From assembly GCA_013334435.1 (NCBI GenBank), contig JAAXXP010000004.1, positions 1 to 56,631 of the forward strand: 56,631 nt of DNA. Direction: 5' to 3'. Source of the DNA: Chlorobiaceae bacterium (GTDB lineage: Bacteria > Bacteroidota > Chlorobiia > Chlorobiales > Chlorobiaceae). The position numbers and the translations under genes are program-made. The notes beneath the pieces are model-generated. The model worked only from the letters and a program-made list of their open reading frames with translations. It did no database searches and was not told the origin of the DNA. This document shows, one piece after another, positions 1 to 8,618 of the stretch. Within the stretch, counting starts at the first letter, position 1, and each line of letters starts with the position of its first letter.

Positions 1-28
1 CCGTATTATCAGGGCCTGCATGTAACGG

Positions 29-100
29 TGGGGCGTCGCCAAGCGGTAAGGCATCGGCCTTTGGAGCCGACATCCGCAGGTTCGAATCCTGCCGCCCCAG
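29..100 (+). tRNA. tRNA-Gln (TTG anticodon)
   Basis: A full cloverleaf can be drawn. The acceptor stem TGGGGCG pairs with CGCCCCA, followed by discriminator G. The anticodon loop reads CTTTGGA, giving TTG (glutamine), and the T-arm contains GGTTCGAATCC. CCA is not encoded. The promoter would lie outside the window. Confidence 0.95.
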
Positions 101-154
101 CATGTAATCAGCAAGATCAGTCCGATCCGACTGATCTGACCGATCGGAACGTAA

Positions 155-193
155 ACAGAAAAGGCAGCCTTAGCGGGCTGCCTTTTCTGTTTT
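155..193. terminator. Bidirectional intrinsic terminator of the metK-ahcY operon
   Basis: A perfect 15-bp inverted repeat, ACAGAAAAGGCAGCC and its complement, surrounds a short loop. A/T-rich flanks provide a U-tract in both directions. It lies between tRNA-Gln and the 3' end of ahcY, so it can end the minus-strand operon and also the tRNA transcript. Confidence 0.85.
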
Positions 194-205
194 GCTGATG
201 GTGCA

Positions 206-1621
206 TCAGTAGCGGTAATGGTCGGGCTTGTAAGGACCTTCGACAGGAATGCCGAGGTAGTCGGCCTGTTCCTTCGAAAGGGTCGTCAGTTTGACGCCGA
301 GCTGTCCGAGGTGCAGTCTTGCGACCTCTTCGTCAAGCTCTTTCGGCAGGCGGTAGACGTCAATGGCATACGCTTTCGTCCAGAGCTCGATCTGGGCGAG
401 GGTCTGGTTGGTGAAGGAGTTGCTCATGACGAATGACGGGTGACCGGTAGCGCAACCGAGGTTCACCAGACGGCCTTCGGCAAGCAGGTAGATCGAATTG
501 CCGTTCTCGAAAGTGTACTTGTCGACCTGCGGTTTGATGTTGAGCTTTTTCGCTCCGGCATAGGCGTTGAGCATCTCGACCTGGATTTCGTTGTCGAAAT
601 GGCCGATGTTGCAGACGATGGTTTCGTCTCGCATCTGCTTCATGTGTTCCAGGGTGATGACATCCTTGTTGCCGGTGGTGGTGACAAAAATGTTGCCCTC
701 TCCGACGGCCTCTTCCATGGTGGTTACTTCAAAACCTTCCATCGATGCCTGCAGGGCACAGATCGGGTCGATTTCGGTAACGATCACCCGCGCGCCGTAA
801 GAGCGCATGGAGTGTGCGCACCCTTTGCCGACGTCGCCGTAGCCGAGCACCACAACAACCTTTCCGGCAATCATGACGTCCGTGGCGCGCTTGATGCCGT
901 CGGCAAGCGATTCGCGGCAACCGTAAAGATTGTCGAATTTGGATTTGGTGACCGAGTCATTGACGTTGATGGCAGGGAAGAGCAGTTCGCCTTTTTCCAT
1001 CATCTGGTAGAGGCGGTGAACGCCGGTGGTGGTCTCTTCCGACACGCCTTTCATTTCCGCGGCTACCTTGTGCCAGCGCTGCGTATCTTCGGCGTACACC
1101 TCACGGAGCTGCTGGAAGAGTGCTTTCTCTTCGGCGTTGCCGGGAGCTTTTTCGAGCAGTTCGGGGCTGTTCTCGATCTTGTAGCCGAGGTGGATCATGA
1201 GGGTTGCATCGCCGCCGTCGTCAACGATGAGGTTCGGGCCTTTGCCGCCTTCGAACTCGAGGATCTGGCGGGTGCACCACCAGTACTCATCGAGGGTTTC
1301 GCCTTTCCATGCAAACACCGGGATGCCAGCCTTGGCGATAGCCGCGGCTGCATGGTCCTGGGTCGAGAAGATGTTGCAGCTCGCCCAGCGAACCTCGGCT
1401 CCGAGGTCCACCAGCGTTTCGATCAGCACGGCAGTCTGGATGGTCATGTGCAGCGACCCGGTAATACGGGCGCCTTTGAGGGGCTTCTGGCCGGCATACT
1501 TCCGCCTTGTGGCCATCAGGCCGGGCATCTCTTTTTCAGCGATCTCTATCTCCTTGCGCCCCCATTCGGCAAGGGATATGTCCGCTACTTTATAGTCAAG
1601 CACTTCCGCTTCGATTGTCAT
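206..1621 (-). CDS. ahcY: Adenosylhomocysteinase
   Basis: S-adenosylhomocysteine hydrolase splits SAH reversibly into homocysteine and adenosine, removing the inhibitory product of methyl transfer. It is a cytosolic NAD-dependent enzyme. At 471 aa it has the normal bacterial length. Visible hallmarks are [20 protein letters not shown] near the N-terminus, the cofactor-binding [10 protein letters not shown], and the C-terminal KPDHYRY that reaches the neighbouring subunit's NAD site. It lies 40 bp downstream of metK on the same strand, so one operon makes SAM and disposes of SAH. The ATG start gives the conserved N-terminus. A strong hairpin follows the stop codon. Confidence 0.97.
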   Translation of the reverse strand: MTIEAEVLDYKVADISLAEWGRKEIEIAEKEMPGLMATRRKYAGQKPLKGARITGSLHMTIQTAVLIETLVDLGAEVRWASCNIFSTQDHAAAAIAKAGIPVFAWKGETLDEYWWCTRQILEFEGGKGPNLIVDDGGDATLMIHLGYKIENSPELLEKAPGNAEEKALFQQLREVYAEDTQRWHKVAAEMKGVSEETTTGVHRLYQMMEKGELLFPAINVNDSVTKSKFDNLYGCRESLADGIKRATDVMIAGKVVVVLGYGDVGKGCAHSMRSYGARVIVTEIDPICALQASMEGFEVTTMEEAVGEGNIFVTTTGNKDVITLEHMKQMRDETIVCNIGHFDNEIQVEMLNAYAGAKKLNIKPQVDKYTFENGNSIYLLAEGRLVNLGCATGHPSFVMSNSFTNQTLAQIELWTKAYAIDVYRLPKELDEEVARLHLGQLGVKLTTLSKEQADYLGIPVEGPYKPDHYRY

Positions 1622-1661
1622 AAGAGTCGATTGGTTTTGAATGGTATTGTCTTCAGAGTTC

Positions 1662-2876
1662 TCAGGCCATGCCGAACGCTTTCTTCAGTTCTTCGACCTT
1701 GTCGGCTTTTTCCCACGGGAAGATGTCGCGGCCGAAGTGTCCGTATGCTGCAGTTTCCTGATAGCACCAGCCGTGAGGTCTGTCGAGATTGAATCGTCTG
1801 ATGATCGCTGCCGGACGAAGATCGAAGATCTTTTCGGCTTTTTCCTGGATTTCAGCATCGGAAAGGCCGTTTTTAGCGGTGCCGTGGGTATTGATGTAGA
1901 TCGATACCGGGCGGGCTACACCGATGGCATAGGATACCTGAACGGTGCATTTGTCGGCCAGGCCTGCAGCCACAATGTTTTTTGCGACGTGGCGGGAGGC
2001 GTAAGCCGCGCTGCGGTCAACCTTCGAAGGATCTTTGCCGCTGAACGCGCCGCCACCGTGAGGGGCTGCTCCGCCGTAGGTATCGACAATGATCTTGCGT
2101 CCGGTCAGGCCGGTATCGCCGTGAGGTCCGCCGATTTCGAAACGGCCGGTGGGGTTGATGTGGAACTTGGTGTTGGCGTCGAGCATGTCTGCGGGAATGA
2201 CCACTTTCACCACATTCTCGATAATGTCTTTCCTGATCACGGCCTGGAACTCCGCTTCGCTCATGCCTGCCGGTTCCGGATCGTGCTGGGTCGAAACAAC
2301 CACGGCGTCGACGCGGGCTACTTTGTCATCGATGTATTCGAGGGTCACCTGGCTTTTCGCATCGGGGCGGAGGTAGGTCATGATTTTGCCTTCCTTGCGG
2401 ATTTCGGCAAGTTTCTTGACGAGCTGCTGGGCGAACTGGATGGCGGCAGGCATCAGCTCGGGAGTTTCCGTGCAGGCGTAACCGAACATCATGCCCTGGT
2501 CACCGGCTCCGACACGGTCGAACTCGTCGGCAATCTCTTCCTTGCGGTCAACGCCCCGGTTGATGTCGGGTGACTGGCTGTGCAGGGCGGAGAGCACGCC
2601 GCAGGAGTTGGCTTCGAACATATACTCGCCTTTGGTGTAGCCGATTTCGGTAACAACCTTGCGGGCGATTTTCTGGATATCGACAATACCTTTGGTGGTG
2701 ACTTCGCCGCCGACGATAACCTGACCGGTGGTGACGAAGGTTTCACATGCTACACGTGAATTGGGATCCTGACGGAGAAAATCATCAAGCACGGCATCGG
2801 AAATCTGATCTGCAACTTTGTCCGGATGTCCTTCTGATACGGATTCAGAGGTAAAGAAATACCTTGACTGTGACAT
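1662..2876 (-). CDS. metK: S-adenosylmethionine synthetase
   Basis: Methionine adenosyltransferase makes SAM from ATP and methionine. The product is 404 aa, as expected. It shows the N-terminal [17 protein letters not shown], the signature [12 protein letters not shown], and the glycine-rich loop [16 protein letters not shown]. It is the first gene of the minus-strand metK-ahcY operon. The leader of about 165 nt upstream has the features of the SAM-Chlorobi RNA, so expression is probably tied to SAM or SAH level. That regulation is an inference from the RNA class and was not tested. Confidence 0.97.
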   Translation of the reverse strand: MSQSRYFFTSESVSEGHPDKVADQISDAVLDDFLRQDPNSRVACETFVTTGQVIVGGEVTTKGIVDIQKIARKVVTEIGYTKGEYMFEANSCGVLSALHSQSPDINRGVDRKEEIADEFDRVGAGDQGMMFGYACTETPELMPAAIQFAQQLVKKLAEIRKEGKIMTYLRPDAKSQVTLEYIDDKVARVDAVVVSTQHDPEPAGMSEAEFQAVIRKDIIENVVKVVIPADMLDANTKFHINPTGRFEIGGPHGDTGLTGRKIIVDTYGGAAPHGGGAFSGKDPSKVDRSAAYASRHVAKNIVAAGLADKCTVQVSYAIGVARPVSIYINTHGTAKNGLSDAEIQEKAEKIFDLRPAAIIRRFNLDRPHGWCYQETAAYGHFGRDIFPWEKADKVEELKKAFGMA

Positions 2877-2977
2877 GGTTCTGGTAATGGTTTGGTTAAA
2901 CGAACAACAGAAACAACTGGGAAAACAGCTTCAGGAAAAGAATTTTCAGTGAACGGGAGTTCAATGGGAGAGACTCT

Positions 2978-3045
2978 GGACACGGAAAAAATTTCCTCAG
3001 GCAACCGGAAAGGGTTTTCCCGGAAGAGCCTGCGGCACCGTGTCC
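2978..3045 (-). promoter_or_regulatory. SAM-Chlorobi RNA motif candidate (structured metK leader)
   Basis: Read on the minus strand, an outer helix GGACACGG/CCGTGTCC encloses a second helix CAGGC/GCCTG and a GGGAAAACCC hairpin. Known: SAM-Chlorobi is a conserved RNA reported only in Chlorobi, always in 5' UTRs of operons with metK and ahcY and preceded by a Bacteroidota/Chlorobi-type promoter. Position, downstream genes and promoter all agree here. I assigned it by context and visible helices, not with a covariance model. The true boundaries may reach closer to metK. Confidence 0.7.
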
Positions 3046-3076
3046 ATAGGTAATGGGGATGCCGTTGCTTGACAAA
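3045..3076 (-). promoter_or_regulatory. Chlorobi-type promoter of metK-ahcY
   Basis: On the minus strand TTTG is followed after 20 nt by TACCTATG, close to the TTTG/TAnnTTTG promoter of Bacteroidota and Chlorobiota. Transcription would start at or just inside the outer helix of the structured leader. Confidence 0.5.
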
Positions 3077-3118
3077 GCAAAAATGTAAGCAATCGGCTGC
3101 ATTCATGCAACAACTCTC

Positions 3119-4099
3119 TTATCGCACCCGTATTTCCGAATAGTCGCCGATGTTGATTTCGTGCGGATTGCCGCTGATCGATGCATTGTTGCCGACAATG
3201 GAGTGGTCGATCATGATGTGACTCACCCGCGCATCGTTGCCGATAATGGAGTCCCTGATGATGGCATCGGAGACCACGGCATGTTCTCCGATGGTGGCAT
3301 TGGGTCCGATGATGGCGTTTTCGACCGATGCGTTTTTCGCGATGAAAACAGGGTCGTTGATGATGCAGCCGGGGTACTGTTTTGTTCCGGGCTGATTCTC
3401 GAGAAGAAGGGTTTTGTTGGTCGAGAGCAGGGTTTCCGGTTTTCCGCAGTCGTACCATCCCTCGACGGCAAAGGTGGTGAATATCTCGCCCTGTTCGATC
3501 ATGAGCTGCAGGGCATCGGTGAGCTGGTACTCACCCTTTGTTTTCATTTCGTTCTCGATTATGTGATCGATCGAGGAGAAAAGTCCTCCCGAATGCAGGA
3601 GGAAGTAGAGGCCTACTATGGCAAGATTGCTGACCGGTTCGTCCGGTTTTTCGACCAGCTTCAGGATTTTTCCGTTTTCCGTCACCGCAACGCCGAACCG
3701 GCGGGGATCCTTCACTTCATGAACCCCGAGAGAGGATACCGGGCTTTTGAGCACAGCCTGCAGATCGACGTCGAAGATCGTATCGCCGAGAATGATGAAA
3801 AGAGGTTCATCCTTTTTTACATGGGGTTTGCACATCCAGAGGGCATGGGCCAGGCCGAGCCGTTCGGACTGGTTCACGAAGGTGAACCTGATGGAGTAGT
3901 TTTTTCTCAGCCACTCTTCGACCATGTTTCCGAGGTATCCTACAATGACGATCGCCTCGTCGATGCCCGCGTCGATGAGTTTGTCCATGATATGGCCGAT
4001 AATGGGCTTTCCCGCTACGTTCAGCAGTACTTTGGGGTGTGAGAAGGTGTGTGGACGCAGGCGGGTGCCGACTCCGGCAACGGGGATGATGGCTTTCAT
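3119..4099 (-). CDS. Sugar-1-phosphate nucleotidyltransferase with left-handed beta-helix tail
   Basis: This enzyme probably activates a sugar phosphate to an NDP-sugar for surface polysaccharides. The N-terminus carries the nucleotidyltransferase signature GVGTRLRPHTFSHPK and a GDTIFD motif near residue 108. Residues about 240-320 are hexapeptide repeats such as AIIGPNATIGEHAVVSDAII, typical of a beta-helix. Length (326 aa) suits glucose-1-phosphate thymidylyltransferase or mannose-1-phosphate guanylyltransferase-like proteins. Neither sugar nor nucleotide can be decided, so no symbol is given. It lies upstream of the metK leader on the same strand but is separated from it by the metK promoter. 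Confidence 0.85.
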   Translation of the reverse strand: MKAIIPVAGVGTRLRPHTFSHPKVLLNVAGKPIIGHIMDKLIDAGIDEAIVIVGYLGNMVEEWLRKNYSIRFTFVNQSERLGLAHALWMCKPHVKKDEPLFIILGDTIFDVDLQAVLKSPVSSLGVHEVKDPRRFGVAVTENGKILKLVEKPDEPVSNLAIVGLYFLLHSGGLFSSIDHIIENEMKTKGEYQLTDALQLMIEQGEIFTTFAVEGWYDCGKPETLLSTNKTLLLENQPGTKQYPGCIINDPVFIAKNASVENAIIGPNATIGEHAVVSDAIIRDSIIGNDARVSHIMIDHSIVGNNASISGNPHEINIGDYSEIRVR

Positions 4100-4194
4100 G
4101 ACAGAGGGTGCTTGAGCTGGGTTGAAAAAACCTTGTTTTTATATTTTAATGAAAATAAGGGTAATTCCGAACTGCATCTGCCTCCGCGTCTCCG

Positions 4195-4662
4195 ATGCCG
4201 GAAATATGGAAATCAATTGTATTTTATCGGCGAGAAACGACAAAAAAGAAATTTCCGGGTGCGAAGTTGAAAAGACTTTTTAAACAGTCAGGGGTGATTC
4301 CCGTTCTTGAGGACAGGCTGGTGCTGATTACGGCCAGGAAATCCGACCGGTGGATCATTCCGAAGGGATATGTTGAAAAAGGGCTCTCCCCGGCGGATTC
4401 TGCCGCCAAAGAGGCCTATGAGGAGGCCGGGCTTGTCGGCCGTGTCCGTTACAAGGAGATCGGAGAGTACCGGTACCGGAAGTTCGGCAAACAGTTTTCC
4501 GTGAAGGTTTTTCCTTTCTTCATCGAAAACATGCTTGACGAGTGGGAGGAGATGCATCTGCGCGAGCGCAGGGTGGTCTCTCCCGGAGAGGCTTTCGACA
4601 TGCTCTATCATGATGAACTGAAAGCCATCATTTCGGGTTTTTTCGGAATAAGCCGGTCCTGA
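4195..4662 (+). CDS. Nudix hydrolase (DIPP-like)
   Basis: Nudix proteins hydrolyse nucleoside diphosphates linked to another group. The box is seen as KGYVEKGLSPADSAAKEAYE followed by EAGL. Compared with GX5EX7REUXEEXGU, the first Glu is Leu and Arg is Lys, while the metal-binding KEAYEE core is kept. The fold starts around FKQSGVIPVL, so the first 24 residues of the ATG-started ORF may not be translated; a TTG at 4267 would remove them. Neither start has a clear Shine-Dalgarno sequence. The substrate is unknown. Confidence 0.8.
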   Translation: MPEIWKSIVFYRRETTKKKFPGAKLKRLFKQSGVIPVLEDRLVLITARKSDRWIIPKGYVEKGLSPADSAAKEAYEEAGLVGRVRYKEIGEYRYRKFGKQFSVKVFPFFIENMLDEWEEMHLRERRVVSPGEAFDMLYHDELKAIISGFFGISRS

Positions 4663-4759
4663 ACCGACGCTTTTCGGCGGAAAGTGGGGATCCGGTTTTC
4701 ATGGATCCAGTGGCTGCGCCGGAGAAGACGGCAGGTTTTTTTATGTGAGGGATTATTTT

Positions 4760-4790
4760 TTTGGTAATGTTGTTCCATGTCTTATATTGT
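4760..4790 (+). promoter_or_regulatory. Promoter of the tRNA-Pro/Arg/His/Glu cluster
   Basis: TTTG is followed by exactly 19 nt and TATATTGT, a good fit to the TTTG-N19-TAnnTTTG promoter of Bacteroidota/Chlorobiota. It ends 20 bp before tRNA-Pro, which places a start site at about 4797. Confidence 0.65.
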
Positions 4791-4809
4791 GAGCCTTCCA
4801 TTAAGGAAA

Positions 4810-4882
4810 CGGGGCATGGCGCAGCTGGTAGCGTGCCTGCTTTGGGAGCAGGAGGTCCCGAGTTCGAGTCTCGGTGCCCCGA
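4810..4882 (+). tRNA. tRNA-Pro (TGG anticodon)
   Basis: The acceptor stem is CGGGGCA/TGCCCCG with discriminator A. The anticodon loop TTTGGGA gives TGG, and the T-arm reads AGTTCGAGTCT. It is the first of four tightly spaced tRNA genes, probably one transcript. CCA is not fully encoded. Confidence 0.93.
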
Positions 4883-4909
4883 CCGGGTGGGTTCATTGAC
4901 AGATGTGTT

Positions 4910-4982
<73 letters not shown>

Positions 4983-5007
4983 CAAGGTGTATCCATAGGC
5001 TTTTTAT

Positions 5008-5082
5008 GGTGATTGTAGCTCAGTTGGTTAGAGCGCCAGGTTGTGGCCCTGGAGGTCGGGGGTTCGAGTCCCCTCATTCACC
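5008..5082 (+). tRNA. tRNA-His (GTG anticodon)
   Basis: The anticodon loop TTGTGGC gives GTG. An extra 5' G at 5008 pairs with C73 at 5082, the normal identity feature of tRNA-His. The acceptor stem has one T-T mismatch. It is the third tRNA of the cluster. Confidence 0.93.
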
Positions 5083-5089
5083 CGCAGAA

Positions 5090-5161
5090 GGCCCCATCGA
5101 CTAGTGGTTAGGTCATCACCCTTTCAAGGTGGTAGCACGGGTTCGAATCCCGTTGGGGTCA
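5090..5161 (+). tRNA. tRNA-Glu (TTC anticodon)
   Basis: The acceptor stem is GGCCCCA/TGGGGTC with discriminator A. The anticodon loop CTTTCAA gives TTC (glutamate). It is the last tRNA of the cluster and lies about 150 bp upstream of pheT. Confidence 0.93.
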
Positions 5162-5312
5162 CACGATTGTTCAGCCTGCACCGGCGCCTGCCGGTTCTTC
5201 CCGCCGGGAGTTGTGCAGGAGTGGAAACATCTTTTCGTTGCTGTTTTTTCAAGCTCTGTACGTTGCCGGTCCAGAGCTTTTTTTATTTTCAAATGCAGAT
5301 TCTCCCGGTCCT

Positions 5313-7724
5313 ATGAAAATATCTGTCAACTGGCTCAAAGATTTCCTCCCGTCGTTTTCTCCCGACATCCCTGCACTTGTTGAAAAACTGACCTTTCTCG
5401 GTCTTGAAGTCGAGGAGGTGCATGCCATGCAACTGCCTGATGAACTGGTTGTTGCCGGCCGGATCGAGGATGTTCAGCCTCATCCCGATGCCGACCGTCT
5501 GACGGTCTGCAAGGTTGCTGCCGGCGGCCATGAGCTGCTGCAGATTGTCTGCGGTGCGCCCAATGTGCGCCAGGGAATGATCGTGCCTGTCGCTACCGTC
5601 GGCGCAAAGCTGCGGCTGCCGGACGGAGAGGTTCTGGCCATCAGGAAATCCAAAATCCGGGGAGTGCACTCTTTCGGCATGATCTGTGCCGCCGATGAAC
5701 TCGGTTTGTCGGAGGACCACAGCGGAGTCATGGAACTCGATCCCTCAGTCTTGCCCGGTACGCCGCTTTCGGCTGTTCTGGAGAGTGACGTCATGCTTGA
5801 TATAGCCGTTACTCCCAACCGTCCCGATGTGCTCTCGCACCTTGGCATGGCCCGCGAACTCGCCCCTCCCGAAGAGATTATCCTGCCGCCGGGGCATCCG
5901 GTGAATTTTTCCGGAACCGGCACGCTGGTTGAAATCGCCGACAGGGAAGCCTGCCCTTACTATACCGCGGTTGTGATTCGCGGCATCGAGGTGCGGGAGT
6001 CGCCGGCATGGCTGAAGCGCCGCCTGGAAAGCATCGGACTGAATCCGAAAAACAATATTGTCGATATCACCAATTACATCCTCCACTCCATCGGTCAGCC
6101 CCTGCATGCCTTCGATCTGAAGAAGCTTTCCGGCGAGCGGGTGGTGGTCCGCAGTGATGTCGCTGCCGGCTTTACGGCGCTCAATCAGGAAAACTGCGCC
6201 GTTCTTGCGGGGATGCCGGTTATCTGCGATGCCCTGAAGCCTGCTGCACTGGCCGGGGTTATGGGCGGACTCGATTCTGCGGTTTCGGTCGCCACAACGG
6301 ACATTCTGCTCGAGTCGGCTTATTTTTCCCCGTCCCGTATCAGAAAGTCCGCAAGGAAAGCCGGAATTTCGTCCGATTCGTCCTATCGTTTCGAAAGGGG
6401 GGTCGATCCCCTGAATGTGAAAAGGGGAGCGGAATGCGCCGTTGCAATGATTCTTGAACTTGCCGGCGGCCGGATAACCGAGGCCATGGAGTGCGGTTCC
6501 CTGCCGGAGGAGCCCTGCAGGGTTACACTGAGACCCGACAGGGTCAACGCCATGCTCGGCAGTTCCATCGCCGCGGATACCATGAAGCACATTCTTGTCC
6601 GTCTCGGCTTCCGGTTTGCCGCTTCGGCGGAGAATGGCGGTATGGAGTTCATTGTTCCGTCATGGCGAGTTGACGTAACGTCGGAGATCGATCTCGTCGA
6701 AGAGGTCGCCAGGGTATACGGGTACGACAATATCCAGCCCTCGGCCCAAATGAGGACAACCTATCCCCAGTCCCGCAAGGTGCCGGAATATTTTCCGGAT
6801 TATCTCCGGGGTATTCTCATCGGGCTCAATTTTCGGGAGATTCTCACCAATCCGCTGATCAGGCGTTCGGAAGCCGAACTGTTCGACAGCCGGGTCGTTA
6901 CCGCTCTCAATCCCATCAGTGAAGGGCTGGAGGTTCTGCGCCCTTCGCTTGTTCCCGCTTTTCTGAAAGTGATTGCACACAATATCCGTCACGGAAACAG
7001 AGACCTGCGGTTTTTTGAGATTGCCAGCGGGTTCCTCGCTGCAGGTGTTTCCAGGGACGGGGCGTCGCCTCTCGAAGCATTCGGTGAGCGCGAGTATCTT
7101 GTCATGGCCATAACCGGCTCCAGCCATCCCCGCCTCTGGAATCAGCCTGCCGTGAAGAGCGATGTTTACGATATGAGCGGCGCGGTGCAGATGCTGCTCG
7201 AGAAGCTGAATTTACTTGACAAATCAGCGCTTATTGCATATAATGAAAATACGGTTGGTATTGATTTGCTGCTGACCGGACAGGGGGAGAGCCGTACCTG
7301 CCGTGCAGGGACGGTCCTGATGGTGGACAGTGCTGTGCTCGGCGAGTTCGATATCGGGCAGGATGTGTTTCTTGCGGAACTCGATACCGCGGTGCTTGAG
7401 GAAGCGTTCAGCGCTGCAGTCGTTTATGATCCACCCTCCAGGTTTCCTGCTGTCCAGAGAGATCTATCGTTCATTCTTCCCCGTGGCGTGGCTGTTCAGA
7501 AGCTTGTCGATGTTGTCAGGGCAAGCGATCCCCTCATCAGAAGCGTCTCTGTTTTCGATCATTTCGAACGCAGTGCGGAACAAGGTGGGGAACGCAGTGT
7601 GGCGCTCTCTCTTGATATTGTCGATCACGAGAGAACCCTGCAGGACGAGAGAATCAACGGTATACTTGAAAAGGCCGGCACGAATGCCGGAAAACAACTT
7701 GGTGCGGTAATTCGACAAGTCTGA
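5313..7724 (+). CDS. pheT: Phenylalanyl-tRNA synthetase beta subunit
   Basis: The beta subunit of the alpha2-beta2 enzyme that charges tRNA-Phe; it carries the editing domain. The ORF track begins at 5211, but homologous sequence starts at MKISVNWLKDFLPSF, so I use the ATG at 5313, giving 803 aa, close to the usual size. Seen in order: an N-terminal tRNA-binding OB domain (VVAGRIEDVQPHPDADRLTV), the B3/B4 editing region with LKRRLESIGLNPKNNIVDIT, the B5 domain, the core lobe containing VEEVARVYGYDNI, and a C-terminal anticodon-binding domain (PSRFPAVQRDLSFIL). pheS is not adjacent. Confidence 0.95.
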   Translation: MKISVNWLKDFLPSFSPDIPALVEKLTFLGLEVEEVHAMQLPDELVVAGRIEDVQPHPDADRLTVCKVAAGGHELLQIVCGAPNVRQGMIVPVATVGAKLRLPDGEVLAIRKSKIRGVHSFGMICAADELGLSEDHSGVMELDPSVLPGTPLSAVLESDVMLDIAVTPNRPDVLSHLGMARELAPPEEIILPPGHPVNFSGTGTLVEIADREACPYYTAVVIRGIEVRESPAWLKRRLESIGLNPKNNIVDITNYILHSIGQPLHAFDLKKLSGERVVVRSDVAAGFTALNQENCAVLAGMPVICDALKPAALAGVMGGLDSAVSVATTDILLESAYFSPSRIRKSARKAGISSDSSYRFERGVDPLNVKRGAECAVAMILELAGGRITEAMECGSLPEEPCRVTLRPDRVNAMLGSSIAADTMKHILVRLGFRFAASAENGGMEFIVPSWRVDVTSEIDLVEEVARVYGYDNIQPSAQMRTTYPQSRKVPEYFPDYLRGILIGLNFREILTNPLIRRSEAELFDSRVVTALNPISEGLEVLRPSLVPAFLKVIAHNIRHGNRDLRFFEIASGFLAAGVSRDGASPLEAFGEREYLVMAITGSSHPRLWNQPAVKSDVYDMSGAVQMLLEKLNLLDKSALIAYNENTVGIDLLLTGQGESRTCRAGTVLMVDSAVLGEFDIGQDVFLAELDTAVLEEAFSAAVVYDPPSRFPAVQRDLSFILPRGVAVQKLVDVVRASDPLIRSVSVFDHFERSAEQGGERSVALSLDIVDHERTLQDERINGILEKAGTNAGKQLGAVIRQV

Positions 7725-7737
7725 TACTTTTTGTTCC

Positions 7738-8031
7738 ATGCATGATCAGGACAGGCAGACCATCATGGCTGATGTCAGCCTCCTTGAAGAGAATGTCGGA
7801 AACCTCGTTTCCCGGCTGGATGAATGCCGGAGAGAAAATGAGCTGCTTCGTTCGGAGCTTGCGACTCTTCAGAATATTCTGAGATCCTGCAAGCTGCCTG
7901 ATACAGGCTCGACTCCCCTGACCGGTCCTGAATCCGAGTTTACCTATGCCGAGAAACTGCGGGTCAAGCAGAAGCTTGTACTCATTCTGCAGAAGATCGA
8001 GCTGGAACTGAGAAGTCCCCGAAACTTGTAG
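7738..8031 (+). CDS. Small coiled-coil protein upstream of zapA
   Basis: A 97-aa soluble protein. Residues about 12-50 have heptad-like spacing (SLLEENVGNLVSRLDECRRE), predicting a coiled coil. The C-terminal third (KLRVKQKLVLILQKIELEL) is also helical. It starts 13 bp after pheT and ends 9 bp before zapA, so it is probably in the same operon. Size, coiled coil and position suggest a partner of ZapA or a ZapB-like division factor, but I see no diagnostic ZapB motif. An internal ATG at 7765 (MADVSLLEE) is an alternative start. Confidence 0.75.
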   Translation: MHDQDRQTIMADVSLLEENVGNLVSRLDECRRENELLRSELATLQNILRSCKLPDTGSTPLTGPESEFTYAEKLRVKQKLVLILQKIELELRSPRNL

Positions 8032-8040
8032 GAGAGCCGT

Positions 8041-8307
8041 ATGGAAAAGATCGATGTAAATGTCTACGGCGACAGTTATCCGCTGCGCACCGGAAGCCGT
8101 GAGCTGACTGAAAATGCGGCTCAGGATGTGGATCGTGCCATGCGGCTGTACGCCGAAAAAGCGCCGACTTTTGAACCGGTTAAACTTGCTGTGCTTTCAG
8201 CGATTTCGTTTGCCGAAAAGAATATCGAACTCGAAGAGGAACTGGAAGAGTTGCGGCAGAAAATAAACCGGATCAATGTTTTTATTGGGCAAAGTTTACA
8301 GGAATAA
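8041..8307 (+). CDS. zapA: Cell division protein ZapA-like
   Basis: ZapA binds FtsZ and bundles its filaments at the division ring. This 88-aa protein has the typical N-terminal strand pattern VNVYGDSYPLRTG, a middle helix with KLAVLSAISFAEKNIELEEE, and a C-terminal coiled coil. Length matches short ZapA proteins. It follows the coiled-coil gene by 9 bp. Its TAA stop codon doubles as the start of the -7 element of the promoter proposed for the downstream 6S-like RNA. A zapA-6S neighbourhood is also known in Enterobacteria. Confidence 0.85.
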   Translation: MEKIDVNVYGDSYPLRTGSRELTENAAQDVDRAMRLYAEKAPTFEPVKLAVLSAISFAEKNIELEEELEELRQKINRINVFIGQSLQE

Positions 8308-8312
8308 TTTAC
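8285..8312 (+). promoter_or_regulatory. Promoter of the 6S-like RNA, overlapping the zapA stop
   Basis: TTG (8285-8287) and TAATTTAC (8305-8312) resemble the -33/-7 elements of this phylum, with spacing slightly shorter than the ideal. The predicted start is about 8318, roughly 12 nt upstream of the terminal helix of the RNA. The element includes the TAA stop of zapA. Confidence 0.45.
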
Positions 8313-8329
8313 ATTAGAGTAGAAGAAAT

Positions 8330-8558
8330 ATCCGCACCAGGTACGAGGGGTGTATTGTAAGTAAAAGAACTAACACTATTAAGACGGGAGCCGAACTCTT
8401 CTTTTTGATTGCAGGCCTTGATTGACTCTCCGGTTCATCCGGGTATCATCGGCAGTCACCGGATTTGCCGCATTGGAAGCAAAAAACCTGAAGGAGGCGC
8501 CCACCGTGTTGCACGGGTTCTTGAATCTTACACATCCCGCCTTGGTGCGGATTTTTTT
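8330..8558 (+). ncRNA. ssrS: 6S RNA candidate
   Basis: The 311 nt between zapA and rny hold no convincing gene but fold like 6S RNA, which binds housekeeping RNA polymerase by mimicking an open promoter. The ends pair as CCGCACCA/TGGTGCGG, then after an internal loop GGGGTGT/ACATCCC. A large central bubble follows. Its 3' side has the small hairpin in GCCCACCGTGTTGCACGGGTTC, typical of many 6S RNAs. The closing helix runs into seven T's, so it may also terminate transcription. The zapA neighbourhood supports the call. No covariance search was done. Confidence 0.75.
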
Positions 8559-8618
8559 GTTTAAAACGGTGCTTCCTTCTCCTGAGAGGTGGAGCATGTT
8601 AAAAGGAGGTAAACGGTA

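Noticed and set aside
440-1792. 450-codon plus-strand ORF antisense to ahcY
   Set aside because: ahcY is unmistakable on the other strand; this ORF also runs into the metK 3' end.
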